7,782 bases of DNA from assembly GCA_016292335.1 (NCBI GenBank), contig JAECRX010000190.1, forward strand, positions 1-7,782. The letters run 5' to 3'. A program made the translations under genes and the position numbers. This stretch comes from Candidatus Sifarchaeum subterraneum. GTDB lineage: Archaea; Asgardarchaeota; Sifarchaeia; Sifarchaeales; Sifarchaeaceae. The notes below the pieces were generated by a model, which was given only the letters and a program-made list of their open reading frames with translations, searched no databases and was not told the origin of the DNA. Shown here one piece after another: positions 1-5,955 of the stretch (position 1 is its first letter; the number at the start of each line of letters is the position of its first letter).

Positions 1-1095
1 AGTCCCGCCCGAGGGGAGTAATACTTCAGCATCTCGAATAAGGCGTTGTGGAACATACCCCTCCATGCAACCCCAACCAGCAAAAATGTTTATTGTTTTT
101 TGTCCACACCTCACTGCTGCTTCAGTGGCCCAGAACTTCGACATCGCGTTTTCAACATCGCATCGTTCACCCTTATCTCTCAACCAAGCTGCTTGATACG
201 TCAACAATCTGCTAGTTTCGTAGTCCATGTAAATATCAGTTAAATACCATTGGATAGCCTGAAGGTGACTAATGGGCTTACCATACAGAACTCTCTGATT
301 AGAATATTTCACTGCTTCGTCAAGGCACGCACTTACAACTCCAAGAGCCGACGCTGTAATGCCAGGCCTACCTACATCGCTTATCGCTTTTAGCGACACT
401 TTAAGTCCATCACCTTCGTTTCCAATGAGATTTTCTTTTGGTACTCTGCAGTTTTCAAAGATTAGTTCACCAGTATTACAGCCCTTCAGCCCAAATTTCT
501 TTTCTTCATGTCCAGGGCGGAAACCAGGTGTGTCCTTTTCAACGATAAAAACGCTAAGCCCCTTTGGTCCTTCACCAGTCTTAGCGACTACTCCAAGTAT
601 ATCCGCTATGTGCGAATTCGAGATAAATACCTTTCGTCCATTAATGACATATTCATCCCCATCACGCTCTGCTGTAGTTTGCATGGTAAAAATATCGGAT
701 CCTCCAGTTGCCTCGGTGAGCCCTAAAGCGCTTATTTTTTCACCGTTTGCCATTGAAGGTAGCCATTTCTGTTTCTGATCTTCTGTTCCGAAATATAGAA
801 TGGGAGCTTGACCTAAGTGGCAGACTTGCAGAGTATTTGCCATCGCTGCAGATATTCGGCCTATTTCTTCTAAAATAATCATTCTATTAATATGTCTGTC
901 TTTTATCGCCATTCCGCCATACTCTGGAGGGATTAGTACGCCCATAAATCCAAGTTTAGCCATTTTTTCGACAATGTCCATTGGGACATTGTCATTTTCC
1001 TCCATCCACTCAACTCTTGGTGCAATTTCCTTTTCAGCGAAATCACGCACCGATTTTCTCAAAATTTCCTGCTCTTCCGTAAGAGCAAAATCCAT
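1..1095 (-). CDS. Acyl-CoA dehydrogenase family flavoprotein, 3'-truncated by window edge
   Basis: Reading the minus strand from ATG at 1095 gives 365 open codons to the window edge; family members are about 380 residues, so roughly 15-20 are missing. Expected role: cytoplasmic FAD enzyme oxidising an acyl-CoA to the enoyl-CoA, with electrons passed to ETF. Visible landmarks: N-terminal helical domain starting MDFALTEEQE; PPEYGG at 56-61; the FAD/substrate segment LTEATGGSD at 126-134; VFISN at 156-160; the C-terminal helical signature QRVLYGKPISHLQ at 267-279; RDAEVLLPSGGT at 354-365. Odd: the catalytic Glu is absent at both usual places. The residue before R243 is Gly242 (Glu in isovaleryl- and long-chain enzymes), and the YEGT position reads SGGT (Gly363). 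The substrate is therefore unclear. Start choice: AAGGTGAT at 1109-1102 lies 6 nt upstream of the ATG. The gene is divergent from TFB. Family certain; reaction uncertain. Confidence 0.95.
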   Translation of the reverse strand, partial: MDFALTEEQEILRKSVRDFAEKEIAPRVEWMEENDNVPMDIVEKMAKLGFMGVLIPPEYGGMAIKDRHINRMIILEEIGRISAAMANTLQVCHLGQAPILYFGTEDQKQKWLPSMANGEKISALGLTEATGGSDIFTMQTTAERDGDEYVINGRKVFISNSHIADILGVVAKTGEGPKGLSVFIVEKDTPGFRPGHEEKKFGLKGCNTGELIFENCRVPKENLIGNEGDGLKVSLKAISDVGRPGITASALGVVSACLDEAVKYSNQRVLYGKPISHLQAIQWYLTDIYMDYETSRLLTYQAAWLRDKGERCDVENAMSKFWATEAAVRCGQKTINIFAGWGCMEGYVPQRLIRDAEVLLPSGGT

Positions 1096-1348
1096 ATTAA
1101 CATCACCTTGTAAGTTGTTGTCATCTTAAAGTTTCTATTTCTCCGAACCTGCCCGCTATTTCAAAGGTGCAAGAGAAAAACTTAACGGCAGGCTGATACG
1201 TTAAATATGCTATTGGTTTAATGATGATCTAAAAAGTTTTCGCTACTTTCCTTTTTCGGCTCTCATTTTTTCGTTTATTTCAAAATATCAAAAAATCTAG
1301 AAGTATTATCTGGACTGGAAGCTATAAACTTTCAATAACTATTCTACG

Positions 1349-1360
1349 CTTATATATAAG
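1349..1360. promoter_or_regulatory. Perfect 12-bp palindromic TATA element
   Basis: CTTATATATAAG is identical on both strands. It lies between divergent genes, about 250 bp from the dehydrogenase start and 140 bp from the TFB start. TBP could load here in either direction, so it may be a bidirectional core promoter; it could equally be chance in AT-rich DNA. Closer TATA candidates exist for both genes, so this would be an upstream promoter. Confidence 0.3.
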
Positions 1361-1427
1361 TACGTATATTTTTTCATATGTTAATAGAAGTATTTGTTCA
1401 ATTAACAGTAAAAAAAATTGATATTTT

Positions 1428-1457
1428 AACAGAAAAATTTATAAGCAATAGACAAAT
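1428..1457 (+). promoter_or_regulatory. Putative BRE/TATA promoter of TFB
   Basis: AACAGAAAAATTTATAA at 1428-1444 combines a purine-rich BRE-like stretch with a TATA box, followed by ACAAAT at 1452-1457. The usual archaeal distance from TATA to start site would put transcription near 1465-1468, leaving a leader of about 35 nt that includes the AAGGT Shine-Dalgarno-like site before the TTG start. Nearly the same module precedes the ferredoxin ORF. Confidence 0.55.
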
Positions 1458-1500
1458 GGTCGTATAAAAAAATTCTGAATTCACATAGAAGGTTACAATC

Positions 1501-2493
1501 TTGGCTAATGGTATCAATTCTAGATCAGATGGAAATTACCACGATCAAATGGATATGATAGAAAAATGTCCCGATTGTGGAAGTGAAGATATTGCCACTG
1601 ACGAAACGAGAGGAGAAAAAATCTGTACAACCTGCGGAGTAGTCATCCTTTCACGAATGATTGATACAGGAAAAGAATGGAGAGCATTTACAGCTAACGA
1701 ACAGAAAAAACGAAGCCGAACCGGATCACCGATGAAACTCACAATTCATGACAAAGGATTGACAACAATGATTGGGTGGGACGATAAGGATGCCGCGGGG
1801 AATAAATTGAGTTCAAGAAGACGTGCAGAAATTTATCGACTTCGTAAATGGCAAATGGGACCTAGACTATATGATTCAAAGGGTAAAAACCTTACACAAG
1901 CATTAGCAGAACTTGAACGGCTATCAAGCCAATTAAGTATTTCTCAAAGCCTTAAAGAATTTACTGCATTGATTTATAGAAAAGCTTTTGACAAAGGATT
2001 AGTGAGAGGAAGAACAATTGATGGTATGATTGCTGCATCTCTCTACGCAGCTTCACGTATCAGAAAAGTTCCTAGACCCCTGGCTGAAATCGCTAACGAA
2101 TCTAGAGCTAATAAAAAAGAGGTTGGAAGATGTTATAGACTATTAATCAGATATTTAGATTTAGAGATTCCAGTTGCTGATCCGATGGACTACGTTGCTC
2201 GTTTTGGAGAAGAATTGAACTTATCAAGTAAAGCTCAAAAACAGGCTTACAAAATACTTGAAAAAGCGAAAAAAGAAGGCTTATCTGTAGGAAGGGATCC
2301 CCCAGGACTTGCAGCATCTGCAATTTACATATCTAGCATTTTGGAAAACGAGCGAAAAACACAAAGAGAAATAGCTTCTCTAGCTCGGGTTACAGAAGTT
2401 ACAGTTCGAAACAGATACAAAGAACTTGTGAAAAAGTTGGAAATAAGTTTCGTTATTCAAAAATCACCATATAAAATTTTTAATTCAAAATAA
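1501..2493 (+). CDS. tfb: Transcription initiation factor IIB (TFB)
   Basis: A 330-residue archaeal TFIIB homologue. It bridges TBP at the TATA box and RNA polymerase and contacts the BRE. Order of parts: N-terminal zinc ribbon with Cys23/Cys26 and Cys42/Cys45; B-reader/linker region with EWRAF (59-63), then RTG and HDKGLTT (83-89), and YRLRKWQ (112-118); first cyclin repeat about 125-210; second cyclin repeat about 222-310, with the BRE-reading helix-turn-helix near 285-309 (TQREIASLARVTEVTVRNRY). The length is normal or slightly long for the family because of about 20 residues before the first Cys. Start: TTG at 1501 has AGAAGGTT upstream with suitable spacing. The next in-frame ATGs (1549, 1555) have no such site but would still keep the whole zinc ribbon. 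Nothing essential is missing. Monocistronic, divergent from the dehydrogenase and convergent with the 55-codon ORF at 2583-2750. Whether the genome holds other TFBs cannot be seen. Confidence 0.97.
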   Translation: MANGINSRSDGNYHDQMDMIEKCPDCGSEDIATDETRGEKICTTCGVVILSRMIDTGKEWRAFTANEQKKRSRTGSPMKLTIHDKGLTTMIGWDDKDAAGNKLSSRRRAEIYRLRKWQMGPRLYDSKGKNLTQALAELERLSSQLSISQSLKEFTALIYRKAFDKGLVRGRTIDGMIAASLYAASRIRKVPRPLAEIANESRANKKEVGRCYRLLIRYLDLEIPVADPMDYVARFGEELNLSSKAQKQAYKILEKAKKEGLSVGRDPPGLAASAIYISSILENERKTQREIASLARVTEVTVRNRYKELVKKLEISFVIQKSPYKIFNSK

Positions 2494-2516
2494 AACATTT
2501 CTTCATAAATTCAATT

Positions 2517-2546
2517 AAAAAACTCAATATAGACACCGATTTTGAG
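2517..2546 (-). terminator. Weak hairpin with T-tract, minus strand
   Basis: Read on the minus strand, CTCAA (2546-2542) pairs with TTGAG (2527-2523) and is followed by six T (2522-2517). It lies about 40 nt beyond the stop of the minus-strand ORF at 2583-2750 and could end its transcript. The stem is only 5 bp, so support is modest. Confidence 0.3.
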
Positions 2547-2565
2547 CGAAGATATATGCTCTGAT

Positions 2566-2598
2566 GCCCTTTTTCAGGGCGCCTAATTTTTCCTTTTT
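2566..2598 (+). terminator. Hairpin followed by two T-tracts after TFB
   Basis: GCCCT (2566-2570), loop TTTTC, then AGGGC (2576-2580) form a perfect 5-bp GC-rich stem 73 bp past the TFB stop. T5 runs follow at 2587-2591 and 2594-2598. Archaeal termination depends mainly on T-rich runs, so this is a reasonable end for the TFB transcript. The T runs overlap the 3' end of the small minus-strand ORF. Confidence 0.45.
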
Positions 2599-2750
2599 GG
2601 ATCAGCATGAGGAGACGTTCTTTGACTTTTCCCTCTTTCTTCACTTTTTAGAAATGTACTAACCCTGCCTCCGTGATTTCCCGCGTAAGAGTAAGTTTTC
2701 AGCCCATAGGTGCTTCTTTTGTTTACATAACTATGACTATTACTATACAA
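2583..2750 (-). CDS. Small basic hypothetical protein (55 aa)
   Basis: Starting at TTG 2750-2748, the minus strand reads 55 codons to TAG at 2585-2583. The case for a gene is the ribosome binding site: GAGGTGAT at 2761-2754 is an almost complete match to the archaeal anti-Shine-Dalgarno sequence, better than that of most genes here, and a TATA-like TAATTAAAG at 2804-2796 precedes it. The product is rich in Ser, Tyr, Lys and Arg, has no Cys, no membrane segment, and a basic tail ending ADPKRKN. The middle carries KTYSYAGNHGGRVSTF. I do not recognise the family; the charge would suit nucleic-acid binding, but that is a guess. Divergent from the ferredoxin ORF, convergent with TFB. The non-ATG start and short length are the main reasons for doubt. 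Confidence 0.5.
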   Translation of the reverse strand: MYSNSHSYVNKRSTYGLKTYSYAGNHGGRVSTFLKSEERGKSQRTSPHADPKRKN

Positions 2751-2860
2751 CTTATCACCTCTCCTAATAGAAACTGAAAACTTGGGAAAAAAAATTCTTT
2801 AATTATGGACGAACATTACTATACAGATTATTACTTTTTCCGATAAGAAATAAAAATTTG

Positions 2861-2890
2861 AACAGAAAAATTTTTAAATTATGAACAAAT
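2861..2890 (+). promoter_or_regulatory. Putative BRE/TATA promoter of the ferredoxin unit
   Basis: AACAGAAAAATTTTTAA at 2861-2877, then ACAAAT at 2885-2890, lines up with the TFB promoter at 24 of 30 positions and identical internal spacing. Normal TATA-to-start spacing places transcription at about 2898-2901, on top of the ATG at 2900, so the first ORF of the transcript would be leaderless. Confidence 0.55.
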
Positions 2891-2899
2891 AATCAAAGA

Positions 2900-2968
2900 A
2901 TGAAAAAACTATCTTTAATGACAGAACATGAAAGTTCGTTAAAAATTTTAGATTGTGAAAAGAAATGA
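2900..2968 (+). CDS. 22-codon upstream ORF overlapping the ferredoxin start (ATGA)
   Basis: ATG at 2900 opens 22 codons (beginning MKKLSLMTEHESSLK) that stop at TGA 2966-2968, inside the ATGA that also starts the ferredoxin-like ORF at 2965. The predicted transcription start coincides with this ATG, so it would be read as a leaderless message and hand ribosomes to the ferredoxin, which has only a weak site of its own (GTGAAAAG). Alternative: a frameshift, in the organism or in the assembly, has split one longer ferredoxin whose N-terminus was this peptide. A peptide this short has no family assignment. Confidence 0.35.
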   Translation: MKKLSLMTEHESSLKILDCEKK

Positions 2969-3258
2969 GCGAAATAACCGTTTCAGATTGCATAGGTTGT
3001 GGCATCTGCACTACAGTTTGCGCAAATAACGGGATTAACGGCTCTCCTGTTACCTTTAGAAAAGAATTGGGCGGGTCAGAGGACTTCCTACTAAAAATAA
3101 CAAATGGAAACATCAAAATGACAGACGTTAGACTCTGTGATAACTGCAGAACTTGCACAGAATATTGTCCAACTGGGGCCACAGATGAAGTTTTAGATAT
3201 CCTCACTCAGATGCGTCATAATTGGACTCGTGCGAGAAGGCGCTATTTGGAACGCTAA
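2965..3258 (+). CDS. Ferredoxin-like protein with two 4Fe-4S motifs
   Basis: A 97-residue small iron-sulfur protein, presumably a soluble cytoplasmic electron carrier or a small subunit of an oxidoreductase. Two complete CX2CX2CX3C motifs are visible: Cys9, 12, 15, 19 (CIGCGICTTVC) and Cys58, 61, 64, 68 (CDNCRTCTEYCP). Each supplies ligands for a [4Fe-4S] cluster in the usual crossed arrangement. The 38 residues between the motifs are more than in the minimal clostridial type, and the first motif lacks the Pro that normally follows the fourth Cys, although the second has it. The C-terminal 29 residues are basic and helical-looking (MRHNWTRARRRYLER). The start overlaps the 22-codon ORF by ATGA. 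Downstream lies only a transposase relic, then the flavoenzyme at 4343, a conceivable electron partner. Family call is firm; partner unknown. Confidence 0.85.
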   Translation: MSEITVSDCIGCGICTTVCANNGINGSPVTFRKELGGSEDFLLKITNGNIKMTDVRLCDNCRTCTEYCPTGATDEVLDILTQMRHNWTRARRRYLER

Positions 3259-3354
3259 AAAACTTTATTTGTGGCTATTAATTCTTTTTTTGGTAAGTTG
3301 ATGTCTGTTCATATCTATGTATTGGCATAAAGATACTTTTTTTGTAACTATTAA

Positions 3355-4098
3355 GTTCGTCGTGGGTTTTGGGATTTGAAAGCAAAGTGTCCCACGTTTT
3401 ATCGATATACACAAAAAGTAGAAGAGTGGAACCCGAAATCCTTTAGCTTACAAAAAACAGGATTGTATCATTTAACTTCTCAGAAACTTTGTTCATGTAA
3501 TGGAAAAAATAGAGAAGATGAGGGACTCAAACAATTCGCCCTAGAGCTCATATCCCTTTTTCAAGGGGCAATCCAAACAGCGAAACACAGGCGAAAATCG
3601 ATCGAATAAAAAAATAAGGAGGTAGCAACTCAAACAGAAAGAAATGGAAAAAAGAGGCAAAAAAGGAGGACGACCTAGACCCAGCCATAAGAGAAAAGGA
3701 AAAGCAGTCCCTGGAAGAGAAACTGGAATCTTGCTCAACAGGGAATACAGTTCCGCAGCCGCCAAAAAATTGTTTAAATTGCTGGAAAAGAACATAGGAC
3801 CCCTTTTCTTATTCGCAACGGATTTAGATATAGATTGGCATAACAACTGACCAAAAAAGGCCATCAGACCCATGGTTGTCCAAAAGAAAATATCAGGGGA
3901 CTTTAGAACAGAAAAGACTCACAAAGCCAGGACATATTGCTCAGCATCGCCCAAACCTGCAAATTGAGGAATGAAAACTTCATAGAAGTCCCAAATCATC
4001 TCAGTTTTTCTAAAACAGTAGCAAACAGCCAAAGAAATCGCAAAGGAAAGAAAAGGCAACCATCTCCGCTTGTGTCCCCCAAAAAAACAAACATCTAA
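3355..4098 (+). pseudogene. Degenerate IS66-like transposase (C-terminal half only)
   Basis: Pieces of one protein can be followed through shifting frames on the plus strand. Frame 1 from about 3376 gives YRYTQKVEEWNP and then FALELISLFQGAIQTA, stopping at 3609. Frame 3 near 3624-3740 gives RKKWKKEAKKEDD and EKEKQSLEEKLES. Frame 2 near 3738-3850 gives NREYSSAAAKKLFKLLEKN then LFLFATDLDIDWHNN, a TGA, then AIRPMVVQKKISGDFRTEK to about 3931. Frame 1 again gives DILLSIAQTCKLRNENF, ending at TAA 4096. This order matches the IS66 TnpC C-terminal half (NNxAERAIRP, then RKISGGFRSEKG, then a SIIQTC-like helix). The catalytic Glu of AERA is read as Lys (3854-3856), and the preceding codon is a stop. 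No N-terminal half or terminal repeats found; boundaries approximate. A dead relic. Confidence 0.75.
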
Positions 4099-4185
4099 GA
4101 ATACCGAATATGCATGGAATGAGAGAGCTCACAAGAGAAAAATCCTGCTTTGAACCACAAAAAATTTAATAATTACCTCTTTTTT

Positions 4186-4202
4186 TAATGATCAGATCAT
4201 TT
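4186..4202. promoter_or_regulatory. Operator-like palindrome upstream of the glutamate-synthase-like gene
   Basis: TAATGATCAGATCATTT contains the perfect 7-1-7 palindrome AATGATC-A-GATCATT. It ends 16 bp before the TATA box. The site upstream of the Lrp gene matches it at 13 of 17 positions. Position and symmetry suit a dimeric Lrp/AsnC regulator; binding is inferred. Confidence 0.5.
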
Positions 4203-4217
4203 TACATCTCTAAGTTA

Positions 4218-4227
4218 TTTATAAAAG
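4218..4227 (+). promoter_or_regulatory. TATA box of the glutamate-synthase-like gene
   Basis: TTTATAAAAG includes TTATAAAA (4219-4226), the same octamer as in the Lrp promoter. Transcription would start near 4248, giving a leader of about 95 nt. That leader contains AGATCT twice (4277-4282, 4311-4316), which can pair as a 6-bp stem. A weaker alternative TATA, TTTAATAA at 4295-4302, would give a leader of under 20 nt that still keeps the ribosome binding site. Confidence 0.5.
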
Positions 4228-4342
4228 GCAACTCAAATCCTCTCTACCACAAAAAGTCAATAGTTGCTTTATCTACAGATCTAAAAACCTTTTCTTTAAT
4301 AAACTTAAAAAGATCTACTCTTTGAACCAAGGAAGTGTTGAT

Positions 4343-5944
4343 ATGCCAGAAAGTTATTTGAATGCAAGATCAACGACAGGTACAACTACAAAAGCATGGG
4401 ATACATGTCCATCGAACGGTATGTGTCCAATCTGTGTCTATGACTGCAAAAATTTATGCGAAATTAGCTTATCTGCCTTTCGCGGGAGAGAAGTCCTTTA
4501 TCCTCAACCAGTAGCCTTTGGAAAGAGCACTGCAGGATCAAATAAAGATTATGTGCTTGATTGGAGTCACTTTCAGATAATGGTTGATGTCATCGGTGCA
4601 AAGGGAATCGATGCAGACGAGGATATAGCGATATTCCCAAATGTAAACATAGAAACATCCGTTGGAGGTGTTCCACTCAAGATACCCGTGCTGACTGCAG
4701 GCTTGGGTTCAACACAGGTTGCCAAAAGCAACTGGGATGGTCTAGGTCAAGGAGCAGCAATCTCTGGAACAATTCAAGTCGTTGGAGAAAACGTTGTAGG
4801 AATGGATCCAACATCGGAGTTTGATAGCAAGGGGAAAGCAACACATTCTGACGATCTAAAGTACAGAGTTGAAACGTACAAAGAATTTTGGGACGGAAAA
4901 TATGGAGACATAGTAGTTCAAACAAATGTCGAGGATCAGAGACTTGGTGTGGATGTTTATGCACTAACACAATTAGGAGTCGATATAATAGAAAGAAAAT
5001 GGGGTCAAGGTGCCAAAGCAATTGGTGGCGAGGTCAGAATATTCGATATAGAAAGAGCGAAGTTACTAAAAAACAGAGGATATATTGTCATTCCTGATCC
5101 TGAAGATCGAGCTATTCAAGAAGCATATAGAAGGGGTACACTCAGATCCTTCGAACGTCACAGCAGAGTTGGTATGCCTCAACAAAAAAGCTTCGTTGAA
5201 GATATCGAATGGTTACGTGAACAGGGAGCAAAGAAGGTCTTTTTGAAAACGGGAGCATACAGGCCTGCCGTCGTCGCATTTACGATGAAATGTGCGTCTG
5301 AAGCGAAAATTGATGCGTTAACCTTCGATGGTGCTGGCGGAGGAACGGGTATGAGTCCAGTGCCTATGATGCAGGAATGTTCTACACCAACAGTTTGGCT
5401 GCAAGCACAGGTTCAAAAATGCATTGAAATTTTGGAACAGAAGAACAAGCATATCCCAGACATTGTAATGGCAGGTGGTTTTATAAGTGAAACACAAATT
5501 TTCAAATCTATTGCGATGAGCAACTACGGAAATGGAAATGGTCCACATGTTAAATGTATTGGAATGGCCCGCGCTCCAATAACCGCGGTCATGAAAGCAT
5601 CATACTTCACAGAATTGTCAGGATCAAATGAATTGCCAGCTAAATTTACGAAGCTTTACGGCAATGAACCGAATCAATTTTTCATCTGTTCTACAGAGCT
5701 TGAGGAAAGATTTGGAGCAGATTACAATAAGATATCTCCTGGTGCAATAGGACTTTACAGTTACTACTATGACCGAATTGGCACTGGATTAAAACAATTA
5801 ATAGCAGGAGTTAGGAAATGGGACCTAAAACTATTAGATAGAAGAGATTTAGCCTCACTGACAGAAAGAGCAACAAAAGTGACAGGTATTCTACCAATCG
5901 AAGAATTTGAACATGATTTAATGGAGAGCATTCTATTAGATTGA
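4343..5944 (+). CDS. FMN-binding glutamate synthase domain protein, divergent, with N-terminal Cys cluster
   Basis: 533 residues related to the FMN-binding (GltB central) TIM-barrel domain of glutamate synthase, which makes glutamate from 2-oxoglutarate and ammonia using reduced cofactor. Landmarks: GLGSTQVAKSNWDGLGQGAAISG, KWGQGAKAIGGEVR (219-232), FDGAGGGTGMSP (328-339, canonical GHDGGTGASP), the phosphate-binding MAGGF (376-380), and a C-terminal RRDLASLT...TGI. There is no N-terminal glutaminase domain and no [3Fe-4S] motif of the CxxxxCHxxxCP type after the barrel. Instead five Cys cluster at 22, 28, 31, 35, 39, likely Fe-S or zinc ligands. It may therefore work with a separate amidotransferase or electron donor, or on another substrate. 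Start: ATG 4343 has GGAAGTG at 4331-4337 with 5-nt spacing; the in-frame TTG at 4322 lies upstream of that site and is less likely. Upstream operator shared with the Lrp gene. Fold certain, reaction not. Confidence 0.9.
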   Translation: MPESYLNARSTTGTTTKAWDTCPSNGMCPICVYDCKNLCEISLSAFRGREVLYPQPVAFGKSTAGSNKDYVLDWSHFQIMVDVIGAKGIDADEDIAIFPNVNIETSVGGVPLKIPVLTAGLGSTQVAKSNWDGLGQGAAISGTIQVVGENVVGMDPTSEFDSKGKATHSDDLKYRVETYKEFWDGKYGDIVVQTNVEDQRLGVDVYALTQLGVDIIERKWGQGAKAIGGEVRIFDIERAKLLKNRGYIVIPDPEDRAIQEAYRRGTLRSFERHSRVGMPQQKSFVEDIEWLREQGAKKVFLKTGAYRPAVVAFTMKCASEAKIDALTFDGAGGGTGMSPVPMMQECSTPTVWLQAQVQKCIEILEQKNKHIPDIVMAGGFISETQIFKSIAMSNYGNGNGPHVKCIGMARAPITAVMKASYFTELSGSNELPAKFTKLYGNEPNQFFICSTELEERFGADYNKISPGAIGLYSYYYDRIGTGLKQLIAGVRKWDLKLLDRRDLASLTERATKVTGILPIEEFEHDLMESILLD

Positions 5945-5955
5945 TTAATAGAAAA

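Larger units (their letters stand above)
1096..1500. promoter_or_regulatory. Divergent intergenic region between acyl-CoA dehydrogenase and TFB
   Basis: I see no convincing gene in these 405 bp. It holds, on the minus strand, a TATA-like ATATTTAACG near 1210-1201, which would give the dehydrogenase a leader of roughly 80-90 nt. An inverted repeat CCTGCC (1148-1153) / GGCAGG (1187-1192) lies in that putative leader. Other contents are a perfect palindromic TATA at 1349-1360, the likely TFB promoter at 1428-1444, and a second A-rich TATA-like TATAAAAAAA around 1463-1472. Assignments are by pattern only. Confidence 0.5.

Noticed and set aside
46..778. Plus-strand reading frames at 46-243 and 359-778
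   Set aside because: Antisense to the clear acyl-CoA dehydrogenase on the minus strand; no ribosome site or family resemblance.
1148..1192. CCTGCC/GGCAGG inverted repeat as a riboswitch or strong attenuator
   Set aside because: Only 6 bp of pairing around a 33-nt loop and no conserved riboswitch motifs; noted in the intergenic entry only.
1221..1227. ATGATGA as a box C of a C/D guide RNA
   Set aside because: No box D (CTGA) or D'/C' pair within the following 60 bp.
2874..3206. 110-codon minus-strand frame
   Set aside because: Antisense shadow of the ferredoxin-like gene, whose eight Cys positions are clearly under design.
3376..3609. 77-codon TTG ORF as an independent gene
   Set aside because: KVEEWNP and FALELISLFQGAI fit the IS66 relic that continues downstream in other frames; no promoter or ribosome site.
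3644..3850. Separate 68-codon basic protein after a GGAGGT site at 3618-3623
   Set aside because: The site is 20 nt from the ATG, the frame continues past its stop as IS66 sequence, and its C-terminal half is the transposase LFxF...DWHNN segment; the whole is a pseudogene fragment.
4322..4342. TTG at 4322 as the start of the glutamate-synthase-like gene
   Set aside because: The GGAAGTG ribosome site lies downstream of it and points to ATG 4343; the seven extra residues are not motif-bearing.
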